The position numbers and the translations under genes were made by a program. A DNA stretch of 64,000 bases, taken from assembly GCF_900114375.1 (NCBI RefSeq), contig NZ_FOSV01000013.1, positions 1-64,000 of the forward strand, read 5' to 3'. Positions 15,957 through 25,754 of this stretch are shown here, one piece after another (within the stretch, counting starts at the first letter, position 1; every line of letters begins with the position of its first letter). Below the pieces are notes generated by a model. The model saw only the letters and a program-made list of their open reading frames with translations, did no database searches and had not been told where the DNA came from. This DNA is from Methylorubrum salsuginis. GTDB taxonomy: Bacteria; Pseudomonadota; Alphaproteobacteria; Rhizobiales; Beijerinckiaceae.

Positions 15957-16322
15957 TCAGCCCTTCAGATGGGCGGCCAAGTGCTTGTTCATCTCGAACA
16001 TCGAGCACTTGTCCTTGCCGAAGATCTTCTTCAGCTTGTCGTCGGCCAGAATCTCGCGCTTGTTCTCAGGGTTCTGAAGGTTGTGCTTCTTGATGTGTTC
16101 CCACACCTTGCTGACCACCTCGCCGCGGGGCAGCGGGCTGTCGCCGACGATGGCGGCGAGGTCGGCGGAGGGCTTCAGCGGCTGCTGCAGCGCGTTGGGC
16201 TTGGCGCCGGCATCGGCCTTGGTGGCGGCCTTCTTCGGGGCGGCGGCCTTGGCGGGCTTGGCGGTGTCCTTGGCGTCGTCCTTCTTCGGGGCGGCCTTCT
16301 TCTCCGACGTCTTCGTAGCCAT
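15957..16322 (-). CDS. SWIB/MDM2-domain protein with lysine-rich histone-H1-like N terminus
   Basis: 121 residues. Residues 1-45 are Lys/Ala/Pro-rich (EKKAAPKKDDAKD, KPAKAAAPKKAATK), like bacterial H1-like tails. Residues 46-121 are a SWIB domain (PSADLAAIVGDSPLPRGEVVSKVW, HIKKHNLQNPENKREILADDKLKKIFG, MFEMNKHLAAHL). SWIB domains are best known in eukaryotic chromatin remodellers and in Chlamydia; in free-living bacteria a nucleoid or DNA-topology role is inferred, not shown. CGGAGGGACACC precedes the ATG and fixes the start. An EcfG-like promoter lies 75 bases upstream and a strong terminator downstream, so it is monocistronic. Confidence 0.9.
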   Translation of the reverse strand: MATKTSEKKAAPKKDDAKDTAKPAKAAAPKKAATKADAGAKPNALQQPLKPSADLAAIVGDSPLPRGEVVSKVWEHIKKHNLQNPENKREILADDKLKKIFGKDKCSMFEMNKHLAAHLKG

Positions 16323-16395
16323 GGTGTCCCTCCGTTCTGCGATCCGGCAGCAATTTCGAAACGAGCCCGGGGGTTCCGGGGCGCTAGGGAGCAAC

Positions 16396-16420
16396 AACTA
16401 AGCGGTACCGCGCCCGTTCC
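16396..16420 (-). promoter_or_regulatory. EcfG-like general stress promoter for the SWIB gene
   Basis: On the minus strand GGAAC (16420-16416) is followed after 17 bases by GTT (16398-16396), close to the alphaproteobacterial EcfG consensus GGAAC-N16/17-CGTT with one mismatch at the first -10 base. The spacing to the SWIB ATG (74 bases) is reasonable. Prediction by eye. Confidence 0.4.
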
Positions 16421-16545
16421 AAGAGCGCGAGCGCGCCGTTTCAGTGCCCATCCACAGATCAGGAGCGGTTTTCGCCAGGTTGCGCAAGCCTCGGGCCGCC
16501 GGGGGCGCGGTTCGGCGGGCCGGCGTGCACAGGCGTTTGCCGGGG

Positions 16546-16570
16546 GGAACCGCTTCCGCGGCACCGCATT
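16546..16570 (+). promoter_or_regulatory. EcfG-like general stress promoter for the PRC-barrel gene
   Basis: GGAAC at 16546-16550, 16-base spacer, then CATT (one mismatch to CGTT) at 16567-16570, 43 bases before the PRC-barrel ATG. PRC-barrel genes are frequent members of EcfG regulons, which gives modest support. Confidence 0.4.
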
Positions 16571-16612
16571 CAACGCAGGTCCCCCGTCCGAGGGAGCAGC
16601 GAGGAGACATGG

Positions 16613-17053
16613 ATGCCGACGGACCTGCCCGCCGAGCGCAACTTACGGAAACCCGGAAGCCTGGAACTCGACCCCGAAGGCGGCGAGGGCATCGCCATCG
16701 ACGAGACGCCCCGCCTCATCGCCTCGGACAAGGTCGAGGGCACGCCGGTCTATGACGGCAGCGGGCGCCATCTCGGCACCGTGCGCAACTTCATGGTCGA
16801 CAAGGTCTCGGGGCAGGTCGCCTACGCCGTCCTGTCCTTCGGCGGCTTCCTCGGGATCGGCGAGACCTACCACCCGCTGCCCTGGCGCGCCCTGACCTAT
16901 TCGGTCGAACTCGGCGGCTACGTGGTCGAGATCGATCCCGCCGACCTGGAGGGCGCGCCGACGCACGGGCCCGGCGAGGACCCGTTCTCCGATCCCGATT
17001 TCGGCGGCCGGCTCGACGACCATTGGGGTGGTCGCAAGGCCCCGACCGCCTGA
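16613..17053 (+). CDS. PRC-barrel domain protein
   Basis: 146 residues, soluble. A single PRC-barrel spans about residues 35-115: KVEGTPVYDGSGRHLGTVRNFMV, YAVLSFGGFLGIGETYHPLPW and LGGYVVEIDPADL. The C-terminal tail has FSDPDFGGRLDDHWGG. PRC-barrels bind partners or RNA in several settings (photosynthetic reaction centre H subunit, RimM), and stand-alone versions are often stress-induced in alphaproteobacteria. GAGGAGA precedes the ATG at an ideal distance. It is divergent from the SWIB gene and convergent with the lipoprotein gene (13-base gap). Confidence 0.85.
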   Translation: MPTDLPAERNLRKPGSLELDPEGGEGIAIDETPRLIASDKVEGTPVYDGSGRHLGTVRNFMVDKVSGQVAYAVLSFGGFLGIGETYHPLPWRALTYSVELGGYVVEIDPADLEGAPTHGPGEDPFSDPDFGGRLDDHWGGRKAPTA

Positions 17054-17066
17054 AACGGCTGCGATG

Positions 17067-17465
17067 TCAGAACTTGCCGCCGAGCCCGACGCCGCCGGCG
17101 CCCACCGACGGAGACAGGCCGCCCGAGGCGGAGCGGCCACCGCTCTGGGCGCCCTCGATCTCGTCGCGGTCGATCCGGCGGGGCCCGGCATCGGCCGCAC
17201 GGGCGTCGCCGCGCACGTTCTTCGGCAGGTCGAGGCGGCGCGTGGGGGTCGAGGGCAGCGGTGCGCCGTCGTCATCGACCTGGGAGGTCCGGACGGCGCG
17301 GCTCGGAAGGGTGCCGCGGGCCGAGGGCGGCGGGCCGATCTCGGTCTCCGGCATCACCCCGGCACCACCGCTGAAGGCCTGACAGCTGCCGAGGCTCGCG
17401 GCCAACAGCGCCGCGGCGGCGTATCGCGGCAGGGCCGCGGCCCGGAAAATCGGCGGAAGGGGCAT
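17067..17465 (-). CDS. putative small lipoprotein, unknown function
   Basis: 132 residues. An N-terminal hydrophobic segment ends in AAALLAASLGSC, a plausible lipobox with Cys as the lipidated residue. The rest is low-complexity, rich in Gly, Ser, Pro, Arg and Asp (ETEIGPPPSARGTLPSR, RRLDLPKNVRGDARAADAG), and probably disordered. No family is recognised. The ATG at 17465 is chosen to put the signal near the N terminus; an upstream in-frame extension exists. It ends 13 bases from the PRC-barrel gene and is divergent from the second PRC gene. Confidence 0.55.
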   Translation of the reverse strand: MPLPPIFRAAALPRYAAAALLAASLGSCQAFSGGAGVMPETEIGPPPSARGTLPSRAVRTSQVDDDGAPLPSTPTRRLDLPKNVRGDARAADAGPRRIDRDEIEGAQSGGRSASGGLSPSVGAGGVGLGGKF

Positions 17466-17737
17466 CGGTCTCGTCCTCGTCGCGGCCGCGTCCAGCGGCG
17501 GCCCCGCTTGTCTCACGTCTTCTCCTGCATGGCTCTAAGGCAGGGTTGGGGCGAAAACCAGACGAGGAACGACGGCGTCCCGGCCTCGATCCACCGCTCG
17601 TCCTGTGCCGGCTACGCGGTTCGGCTTTCTCCGGGCCGCCCCGGGCGGTCCATAACTTCGCCGCGGTTGCGCGGCATCGCTGCGACATCCGCGCGCTCCA
17701 GTCCGACCGGCCGCGGCCCGTCAGCGGCTTTCACGAC

Positions 17738-18439
17738 ATGACGACGATTCCAGGCGGCGAAAGGGCTCAAGGGGTGCGCAGACTGATCCGGACGATCGTG
17801 ACACCGGCGATCGCCCTCCTGTCCACGGCCGCCGTCGCCGGCGACGCGTCCCCCACGCCCAATGGCTCCGGCGATGCGCCGGCCGCACCACCTCCGGCGG
17901 CGACGCCCCCCGCCCCACCGGCCGCCCCGTCGGCCCCTCCCCCGGCGCAGAGCGGCGGCACGCCCGCCGTGGTGCTCGACACGCAGGATTACGAGAGCCT
18001 GCTCGGCAAGAGCGTGCGGGCGATGAACGGCGACGACCTCGGCCGGATCATCGACGTCATCATCGACCGGGACGGCCGCCCGCGGGCGGCGGTGATCGAT
18101 TTCGGCGGCTTCCTCGGCGTCGGCTCGCGCAAGATCGCGGTGGATTGGCGCGTGCTGAAGTTCACCACCGAGGGCAAGGTCGGGCGCCTCGTGCTCCAGC
18201 TCAACCGCAATCAGGTCCGGGTCTCGCCGGAATACAAGGCCGGCGAGCCGATCGTGGTGCTCGGCGCCGCCAGCCCCGCCACCACCGCTGCCCCGGTCGA
18301 GGCCGACCCCGCCGGCACGACGCCTGCTACGCCGGCTCCGACGCCCGCGGCGGTCCCCGCTCCGGCTCCGGACAAGCCCGCCGATCCGGCGGTGAAGCCT
18401 CAAGACAAACCGCAAGACAACAAGACGCCGGACAGATGA
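17738..18439 (+). CDS. exported PRC-barrel protein with Pro/Ala-rich linkers
   Basis: 233 residues. An N-terminal signal (RRLIRTIVTPAIALLSTAAVAGD) targets the envelope. A Pro/Ala-rich linker (PAAPPPAATPPAPPAAPSAP) leads to a PRC-barrel at about residues 80-175 (YESLLGKSVRAMNGDDLGRI, DGRPRAAVIDFGGFLGVGSRKIAVDW). A second Pro/Ala/Lys-rich tail follows. It resembles the smaller PRC protein 0.7 kb upstream in the FGGFLG(V/I)G block. ATG 18436 of the next gene overlaps its TGA by four bases, so it is coupled to an MFS transporter. Confidence 0.78.
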   Translation: MTTIPGGERAQGVRRLIRTIVTPAIALLSTAAVAGDASPTPNGSGDAPAAPPPAATPPAPPAAPSAPPPAQSGGTPAVVLDTQDYESLLGKSVRAMNGDDLGRIIDVIIDRDGRPRAAVIDFGGFLGVGSRKIAVDWRVLKFTTEGKVGRLVLQLNRNQVRVSPEYKAGEPIVVLGAASPATTAAPVEADPAGTTPATPAPTPAAVPAPAPDKPADPAVKPQDKPQDNKTPDR

Positions 18440-19788
18440 CGGCGATTCCGGTGACGGAGAGACGGGCGGTCCTGCCCCGCGAGCGCGATGTCCCCCGGCC
18501 CGATCCGCGGGATCGGGCCGGCTGGCGACCGTCGCGCCGCCCCGGCCGCGGCGCGGGCGAGCCGGCATCCGCCGCGCCCGCGCCCAGCGCCGCGCGCGGG
18601 CTCGACGCCTTCACCTTCTTCATCGCCAACCTTCAGACCGGCTTCGGCCCGTTCCTGGCGGTCTACTTCACCCAGCAGAAGTGGACGCAGTCGGATATCG
18701 GCCTCGCGCTTACCGTCGGCAGCCTCGTCAGCCTGCTCGGGCAGATGCCCGGCGGCGCCTTCGTCGACGCTTCGCGCTCGAAGCGCTTCGCCGCCGGCTT
18801 CTCGGCCTTCTGGGTCGGAGCGAGCGCGGTGATGCTCGCGGCCTTCCCGACCTACCTGATCGTCATGCTGGCCATGGCGATCCATTCGGCGGCGAGCTGC
18901 GTGCTGACGCCGGCCATCGCGGCGATCTCGATCGGCCTCGTCGGCCATGCCAACGCGGGCGCGCGGCTCGGCCGCAACGCGAGCTTTTCGGCCATCGGCA
19001 ACGCGCTGGGCGCGGCCAGCATGGGCGCCGTCGGCTATTATCTCTCGAACGACGCGGTGTTCTACCTCGCGGGCGCCCTGGTGATTCCGGCGCTGATCTC
19101 CCTGCGCTTCATCCCCTCGCGCCGCGCCGAGGCGGCCCGCCCGGCGGCCGCCGACGAGCCGGCGACACCGCCTTCGGCCGGCGGGATGGCGGCCCTGCTG
19201 AAGAACCGGGCGCTCCTGTGCTTTGCCGCCTGCATGGTGCTGTTCTTCCTGGCCAACGCCGCGATGCTGCCGCTGGTCGGCTCGGTGATGACGCTGCGGG
19301 CCAGCGAGACCGCGACGGCGCTGGTCGCCGCCTGCATCATGGTCCCGCAGGCGGTGCTCGCCGTCACCGCCCCCCTGGTCGGGCGCCTCGCGCAGAGCTG
19401 GGGGCGAAAACCCCTCCTCGTCATCGGCTTCGCGGCCTTGCCGGTTCGCGGCCTGCTCTTCGCCTTCGTCAGCGACCCCTACTGGATGGTCGCGATCCAG
19501 GTGTTCGACGGCATCTCGGCCTCGGTGCTGGGCGTCATGGTTCCGCTGATCGTCTCCGATCTGACCCGCGGCACCGGCCGCTTCAACACGGCGCTCGGCG
19601 CCGTCGGCACCGGCATGGGCATCGGCGCGGCGCTCTCGACGGCGCTCGCGGGCTTCATGGCCGACCATCTCGGCAGCCACAGCACGTTCCTGGGACTCGC
19701 GGTGATGGGCGCGGTCGGCCTCGTCCTCGTGGTGCTCATCATGCCGGAGACGCGGGGCAAGGGCGCCGAGGATGGCGCAAGCGCTTGA
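18436..19788 (+). CDS. MFS transporter
   Basis: 450 residues. A charged, Pro/Arg-rich cytoplasmic N terminus (about 55 residues) is followed by roughly 12 transmembrane helices. LGQMPGGAFVDASRSKRFAAG corresponds to the TM2-TM3 motif A loop, GARLGRNASFSAIGNALGA to TM5, and GRLAQSWGRKPLLVIGFA to the second-half repeat of motif A. The substrate is unknown; the long N-terminal tail is unusual. The start codon overlaps the upstream stop (ATGA), implying coupled translation with the exported PRC-barrel protein. Confidence 0.8.
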   Translation: MTAIPVTERRAVLPRERDVPRPDPRDRAGWRPSRRPGRGAGEPASAAPAPSAARGLDAFTFFIANLQTGFGPFLAVYFTQQKWTQSDIGLALTVGSLVSLLGQMPGGAFVDASRSKRFAAGFSAFWVGASAVMLAAFPTYLIVMLAMAIHSAASCVLTPAIAAISIGLVGHANAGARLGRNASFSAIGNALGAASMGAVGYYLSNDAVFYLAGALVIPALISLRFIPSRRAEAARPAAADEPATPPSAGGMAALLKNRALLCFAACMVLFFLANAAMLPLVGSVMTLRASETATALVAACIMVPQAVLAVTAPLVGRLAQSWGRKPLLVIGFAALPVRGLLFAFVSDPYWMVAIQVFDGISASVLGVMVPLIVSDLTRGTGRFNTALGAVGTGMGIGAALSTALAGFMADHLGSHSTFLGLAVMGAVGLVLVVLIMPETRGKGAEDGASA

Positions 19789-20035
19789 TGAGCCATGCTT
19801 CGGCGCGGGAGAGCCTTGACCTGCGCCCCGCGACGCGCTTGGAGTCGTTGCTGCGCCGCACGGTCGCTCAAGTCCCGTTCAGCTTGGCCGCGATAGTTCG
19901 CGGGAAAGCGGCCCGCGCTTGAAACATAAGGCGACGCTTCGCGTTGCGGTTAACGGGCCTAGCCTGCGCCTGCCGCGCCCACGGCACGCTTCTCGCCGCC
20001 CTGCGGGTCTGATCGAATCGGGATTGACGGTCGCG

Positions 20036-21802
<1,767 letters not shown>

Positions 21803-21931
21803 GGCGGCGCTCGACCGCCATCCCCGTTGACCAAGGCCCGCGCTTTCGGTTGCGGGGTGGTGCGGCAATTCCTAGCTTGAGCCGCTTCCAGGCGGCTCCG
21901 GCGTTCCGGGCCGGTTCCGCCCCTCCGTCCC

Positions 21932-22996
21932 ATGGCAGGAGCGAGCCGCACCGTGCCCGACCAGCAATTCGCTAGCGACAACTATGCCGGGATCTGCCCG
22001 GAGGCGATGGCCGCGATGGTGGCCGCCAATGCCGGCCACGCCCCGGCCTACGGTGCCGACGACTGGACTCAGGCCGCCGCCGACGGCTTCCGCCGTCTGT
22101 TCGAGACGCCATGCGAGGTGTTCTTCGTCTTCAACGGCACGGCGGCCAATTCGCTGGCCCTGGCCTCGCTCTGCCAATCCTACCACAGCGTCATCTGCGC
22201 CGACTCGGCGCATATCGAGACCGACGAATGCGGCGCGCCGGAATTCTTCTCCAACGGCTCGAAGCTCCTCACCGTCGCGAGCCCGGACGGCAAGCTGACA
22301 CCCGACGCGGTGCGGGTCATGGCCGGGAAGCGCAGCGACATCCACTTCCCCAAGCCCAAGGCGGTGACGATCACGCAATCCACCGAGACCGGCCGGGTCT
22401 ATCGGCCGGACGAGATCGGCCGCCTCGCCGAGACCTGCCGCGGGCTCGGCCTGCACCTGCACATGGACGGCGCCCGCTTCGCCAATGCCTGCGCCTCGCT
22501 CGACGCCGCCCCCGCCGACCTGACATGGAAGGCGGGCGTGGACGTGCTCTGCTTCGGCGGCACCAAGAACGGCCTGGCGGTGGGCGAGGCGGTGATCTTC
22601 TTCGACACCGCGTTGGCGGAGGATTTCGGCTATCGCTGCAAGCAGGCCGGCCAGCTCGCCTCCAAGATGCGCTACCTCTCGGCCCCCTGGGTCGGGATGC
22701 TGGAGGACGACGCGTGGCTGCGCCACGCCCGCCACGCCAATGCCTGCGCCCGCCGCCTCGCCGAGGCCATCGCCGACGTACCGGGTGCGTCCCTCGCCGC
22801 CCCGGTCGAGGCCAACGGCGTGTTCCTCAACCTCTCGGCCGCGGCGCAGGAGCGCCTGCGAGCCCGCGGCTGGCACTTCTACGGGTTCATCGGCGGCGCG
22901 GCGCGCTTCATGTTCGCGTGGGATTCGCAGGTCGAGCGGGTCGATGCGCTGGCGCGGGACATCCGGGCCTGCGTGTCGCTGTCGGCGGCGGCGTAG
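21932..22996 (+). CDS. ltaE: low-specificity L-threonine aldolase
   Basis: 354-residue PLP enzyme that splits threonine/allo-threonine to glycine and acetaldehyde. Conserved pieces are FASDNYAGICPEAMAAM at the N terminus, FFVFNGTAANSLAL, HIETDECGAPEFF, LHMDGARFANA and the PLP-lysine block FGGTKNGLAVGEAV (Lys about 210). KMRYLSAPW and the C-terminal small domain complete it. The DECGAPE variant (Asp for the usual His-Glu) is typical of the alphaproteobacterial beta-eliminating-lyase branch. A stem-loop follows the stop codon. It is a single gene. Confidence 0.88.
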   Translation: MAGASRTVPDQQFASDNYAGICPEAMAAMVAANAGHAPAYGADDWTQAAADGFRRLFETPCEVFFVFNGTAANSLALASLCQSYHSVICADSAHIETDECGAPEFFSNGSKLLTVASPDGKLTPDAVRVMAGKRSDIHFPKPKAVTITQSTETGRVYRPDEIGRLAETCRGLGLHLHMDGARFANACASLDAAPADLTWKAGVDVLCFGGTKNGLAVGEAVIFFDTALAEDFGYRCKQAGQLASKMRYLSAPWVGMLEDDAWLRHARHANACARRLAEAIADVPGASLAAPVEANGVFLNLSAAAQERLRARGWHFYGFIGGAARFMFAWDSQVERVDALARDIRACVSLSAAA

Positions 22997-23022
22997 GGTC
23001 AATGCTCGATCAGCTTGACCCT
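22995..23022 (+). terminator. stem-loop at the ltaE stop codon
   Basis: AGGGTCAA (22995-23002) pairs perfectly with TTGACCCT (23015-23022) around a 12-base loop that can pair further (GCT/AGC). There is no downstream T-run, so termination is only probable. Confidence 0.5.
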
Positions 23023-23133
23023 GCGAGGGACTGCTTTCGCCCCTTTTGCCGACATCAACAAGCAGGCTGAAGATGGCGGCGCTGTCAGGGAGAGGTTGGC
23101 GTGTGCAACTCGGTTATTGCCCAAGGACGTTAG

Positions 23134-23346
23134 CATGGGACTCCCAGGAACCTTACAGCGTTCCTGGGAGGCGAGGACCGTCTTGTTTGACAAGACGAGA
23201 ACCCGTTCGTGCGTTGGCCGAAGGGCAAGGATTGGCACGACCTTGATCTATGCCGGTGCAGCATCGACCTTGCCGCGACACTCAGCAAGGCAGGTCTGTG
23301 GTGGCATCGGAGCAATGATGATCTAATGGAGTACATCATCGATTGA
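23134..23346 (+). pseudogene. remnant of a small protein gene with one in-frame stop
   Basis: Reading this frame gives TPRNLTAFLGGEDRLV, a TGA at 23188-23190, then QDENPFVRWPKGKDWHDLD, CRCSIDLAATLSKAGLWW and HRSNDDLMEYIID before a TGA at 23344. Composition (Trp, Asp and hydrophobic spacing) is protein-like, yet there is no start codon with a ribosome site and a stop interrupts it. The simplest reading is a decayed gene whose stop once lay just before the next gene (13 bases before its ATG). Family not recognised. The surrounding sequence is less GC-rich than neighbours. An alternative is chance similarity. Confidence 0.4.
23141..23197. repeat. two adjacent perfect hairpins
   Basis: CTCCCAGGAAC (23141-23151) pairs perfectly with GTTCCTGGGAG (23160-23170) around CTTACAGC. 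Nine bases later CGTCTTGT-TTG-ACAAGACG (23179-23197) forms an 8-bp stem with a 3-base loop. Two perfect inverted repeats this close suggest a structured RNA, an attenuator, or the scar of a mobile sequence. Confidence 0.6.
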
Positions 23347-23358
23347 GTGTGATCCGCC

Positions 23359-23691
23359 ATGATCATCGAGCGCCATGTCAGCCCGGACGGAGTGCTGACC
23401 TTCGTCGTTGAGCACGTCGACGACGGCGTCACCCTGCTCGGCTTTGAGGAAAGCGCGTGGCACACTCACCCCAACCTCCTCGACCGCGAGGACGGGGTCA
23501 CCGACGAGGCTGCCACGAGTGCGTATATCGACCGGCTACTGCGCAGCGTCTCCGTCGTCGGCATCCGGCGCAAGGGCGGTGTGATCGTCGAGATATGGAT
23601 CATGGACGACCCCATGTTTGAGGCGGACGCGCACGCCGACGACGAGACCTTGGAGATGCGCTACTGGAACGGCCGCCCTTGGTCTATCTGA
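23359..23691 (+). CDS. hypothetical protein, 110 residues
   Basis: Soluble acidic protein: MIIERHVSPDGVLTFVVEH, LLGFEESAWHTHPNLL, AYIDRLLRSVSVVGIRRKGG and EMRYWNGRPW. It has alternating beta-strand and helix character, no signal peptide and no recognised domain. ATG at 23359 lacks a strong ribosome site (GAGTGTGATCC upstream). The neighbourhood (decayed frame and hairpins directly upstream) suggests an acquired cassette. A small immunity-type or toxin-antitoxin-related protein is conceivable from size and acidity but nothing in the sequence proves it. Confidence 0.6.
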   Translation: MIIERHVSPDGVLTFVVEHVDDGVTLLGFEESAWHTHPNLLDREDGVTDEAATSAYIDRLLRSVSVVGIRRKGGVIVEIWIMDDPMFEADAHADDETLEMRYWNGRPWSI

Positions 23692-23765
23692 AGCCCGCGT
23701 TCCACCCTCAACGGCCCTTCGAGCGATCAACCTGATCGAGCCTCGACCCCGGAGGACCGCGCCCC

Positions 23766-25718
23766 TCACCGCGGCGTCGAGGACACCCCCGAGGCGTCGA
23801 TCGAACCCGGCATCCACGCCACCGGCTCGCCCGCCTGCGTCGCTGCGCCGGTCACCCGCCCCTGATGCAGCTCCGTCAGTTCCACGGCCTGCCGGGTGTC
23901 GTCCTCGGTGAGGAAAAGCCGGCGGGCCTTGGAGGCGAGGCCCAGCCGCGTCGAGCTGGTGAGCACGCTTTGCGCCGGGCTCGTCAGCAGGGCGAAGGCG
24001 ATGGGAGCCATCCAGACGGCGAGCAGGAGATCCCCCGCCATCGCGATCAGGACGGTCAGGGCGAAGCCGGCGGCCACCGCGTCGCTCTGGAGGCGGAGCG
24101 CTTCGCCCCACGGCACGCTGCGGTCGTCGCGGGATTGCGCGTCCCAGCGCACCACCCGGCCGAACAGGGTCGAGACCACGGCGCCCGCGCTGAACAGCGC
24201 CATGACCGGCCACAGCACCACCCAGATCGCCTGCTCGATCGCGGCGCTGACGAGGAGCGAGCCGGCGCCGCCGAAGGCCGCGCGGCGCTTGGCCGAGGCC
24301 AGCACGTAGCCGAGGCTGAGGAGCTTCGGCAGCGCCAGCACGGCGACGACGAGGGCGGCGAGGGCGAACGCCGCGGGCGTGCCGCCGTCGAAGCCGTAGC
24401 CCAACAGGCCGAGTTCGCCGAGGCGCACGGCCTGCCACGTGCCGAGCGCCAGGAAGGCGATCCAGAGCGGATAGACGCCATAGCCGAGGATGCCCACCGC
24501 GAGGTGCCAGCGGCTGGCGCCGCGCAGGCCCTTCATCGGCAGCACGCGGAGATGCTGGAGGTTGCCCTGGCACCAGCGGCGCTCGCGCCCGAGCAGATCG
24601 ATCAGGTTGGTCGGCATCTCCTCCCAGGTGCCGCCCATCTCCGGCAGCAGGCGCACCTCCCAGCCGGCGCGGCGCAGGAAGGCGCCCTCCACGATGTCGT
24701 GGCAGAGGATCTCACCGCCGAGGGGCGGCTTGCCCGAGAGCACGGGAAGCTCGGCGTTCTGCGCGAAGGCCTCGATCCGCAGGATCGCGTTGTGGCCCCA
24801 ATACGAGCCGTCCGGCCCCTGCCAGGTCTCCAGGCAGCGCAAGGAGAGCGGCGCGTAGAGCCGCACGGCGAATTGCTGGATGCGGGCGAACAGGGTGTCG
24901 CGGCCGGCCGCATAGGAGACGGTCTGGATCAGCCCGAGGCGGGGATTCTCCTCCATCAGCCGGGCGAGCTTGCGCATGGTCGCGCCGGTCATGAGGCTGT
25001 CGGCATCGAGCACGATCATGAAATCGTACTCGTCGCCATAGGTCTGGCAGAACTCGGCGATGTTGCCGGCCTTGCGGCCGCTGTTCTGCGTCCGGCGGCG
25101 GTAGCGGATGCGCGGCAGGCCACGCCCTGCGCCGGCCCCTTCGCCGCCCGCTTCGCGCTCGGCCCAGGCCACCGCGCGGGCGAATTCATGCTCCTCGACC
25201 GCCGAGATCGCGCCCTCGCGGGTGTCGGACAGGACGAAGATGTCGATGTCCGACCCGTCGCCGCCCTCGCGCTGGAGCGAGCGGGCCATGACGCGGATCG
25301 CGGAGAAGACCGCGATCGGGTCCTCGGCGTGGATCGCCACCACGGCCGCCGTGCGGCTCAGGCCGGTCGGACGCGCCGAGATCGTGGCGGCGCGCCGCTC
25401 CAGCGGCGACAGCACCCGGTCCCCCATCCCGCCGGCGACGAGTCCGTAGAGGTATTGCCACGCCGTGAACGACTGCCACGCCATCAGCAGGGCGAACAGG
25501 CCGAGCACGGCGCGCCCGAGCCAAGTCTCCGGCATCCCGTAGGCGGCGAGCGCCAGGGCGAGGATCGCGGCGGCGGTCGCGAGCGTTGGGACGACCAGGG
25601 CGAGCCGGCGCAGGCCGAACGCGGGCGGTCGCGGCGCCGGGCCGGTCCCCGCGGGCCGCGCCGGACCCTGGCCCGTCTCGACGGGCGCATCGACCTGCGG
25701 CAAGTCTGGGCTGGACAT
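23766..25718 (-). CDS. mdoH: glucans biosynthesis glucosyltransferase MdoH/OpgH
   Basis: 650-residue inner-membrane family-2 glycosyltransferase that makes the beta-glucan backbone of osmoregulated periplasmic glucans from UDP-glucose. Two transmembrane helices follow a short cytoplasmic N terminus. The large cytoplasmic catalytic loop shows IDIFVLSDT, RKAGNIAEFCQTYGDEYDFMIVLDADSLM, SYWGHNAILR, HDIVEGAFLRRAGWEVRLLPE and the product-binding GRERRWCQGNLQH (Q/RxxRW-type). Several membrane helices finish the protein. It is shorter than the E. coli enzyme (about 850), mostly by a reduced N terminus. It is divergent from mdoG with only 36 bases between the start codons, instead of the usual mdoGH operon. 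Confidence 0.9.
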   Translation of the reverse strand: MSSPDLPQVDAPVETGQGPARPAGTGPAPRPPAFGLRRLALVVPTLATAAAILALALAAYGMPETWLGRAVLGLFALLMAWQSFTAWQYLYGLVAGGMGDRVLSPLERRAATISARPTGLSRTAAVVAIHAEDPIAVFSAIRVMARSLQREGGDGSDIDIFVLSDTREGAISAVEEHEFARAVAWAEREAGGEGAGAGRGLPRIRYRRRTQNSGRKAGNIAEFCQTYGDEYDFMIVLDADSLMTGATMRKLARLMEENPRLGLIQTVSYAAGRDTLFARIQQFAVRLYAPLSLRCLETWQGPDGSYWGHNAILRIEAFAQNAELPVLSGKPPLGGEILCHDIVEGAFLRRAGWEVRLLPEMGGTWEEMPTNLIDLLGRERRWCQGNLQHLRVLPMKGLRGASRWHLAVGILGYGVYPLWIAFLALGTWQAVRLGELGLLGYGFDGGTPAAFALAALVVAVLALPKLLSLGYVLASAKRRAAFGGAGSLLVSAAIEQAIWVVLWPVMALFSAGAVVSTLFGRVVRWDAQSRDDRSVPWGEALRLQSDAVAAGFALTVLIAMAGDLLLAVWMAPIAFALLTSPAQSVLTSSTRLGLASKARRLFLTEDDTRQAVELTELHQGRVTGAATQAGEPVAWMPGSIDASGVSSTPR

Positions 25719-25754
25719 GGTCGGCGTCGATGACTCGGCGGGAGGGAGAAGCGG

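Noticed and set aside
17566..17590. GGAAC followed by CGAT as an EcfG promoter for the exported PRC-barrel gene
   Set aside because: The motif is weaker and about 150 bases from the start codon; not strong enough to list.
23015..23326. 103-codon frame starting at TTG after threonine aldolase
   Set aside because: Arg/Ala/Thr-rich, no ribosome site, runs through both hairpins; the other frame of the same stretch is more protein-like.
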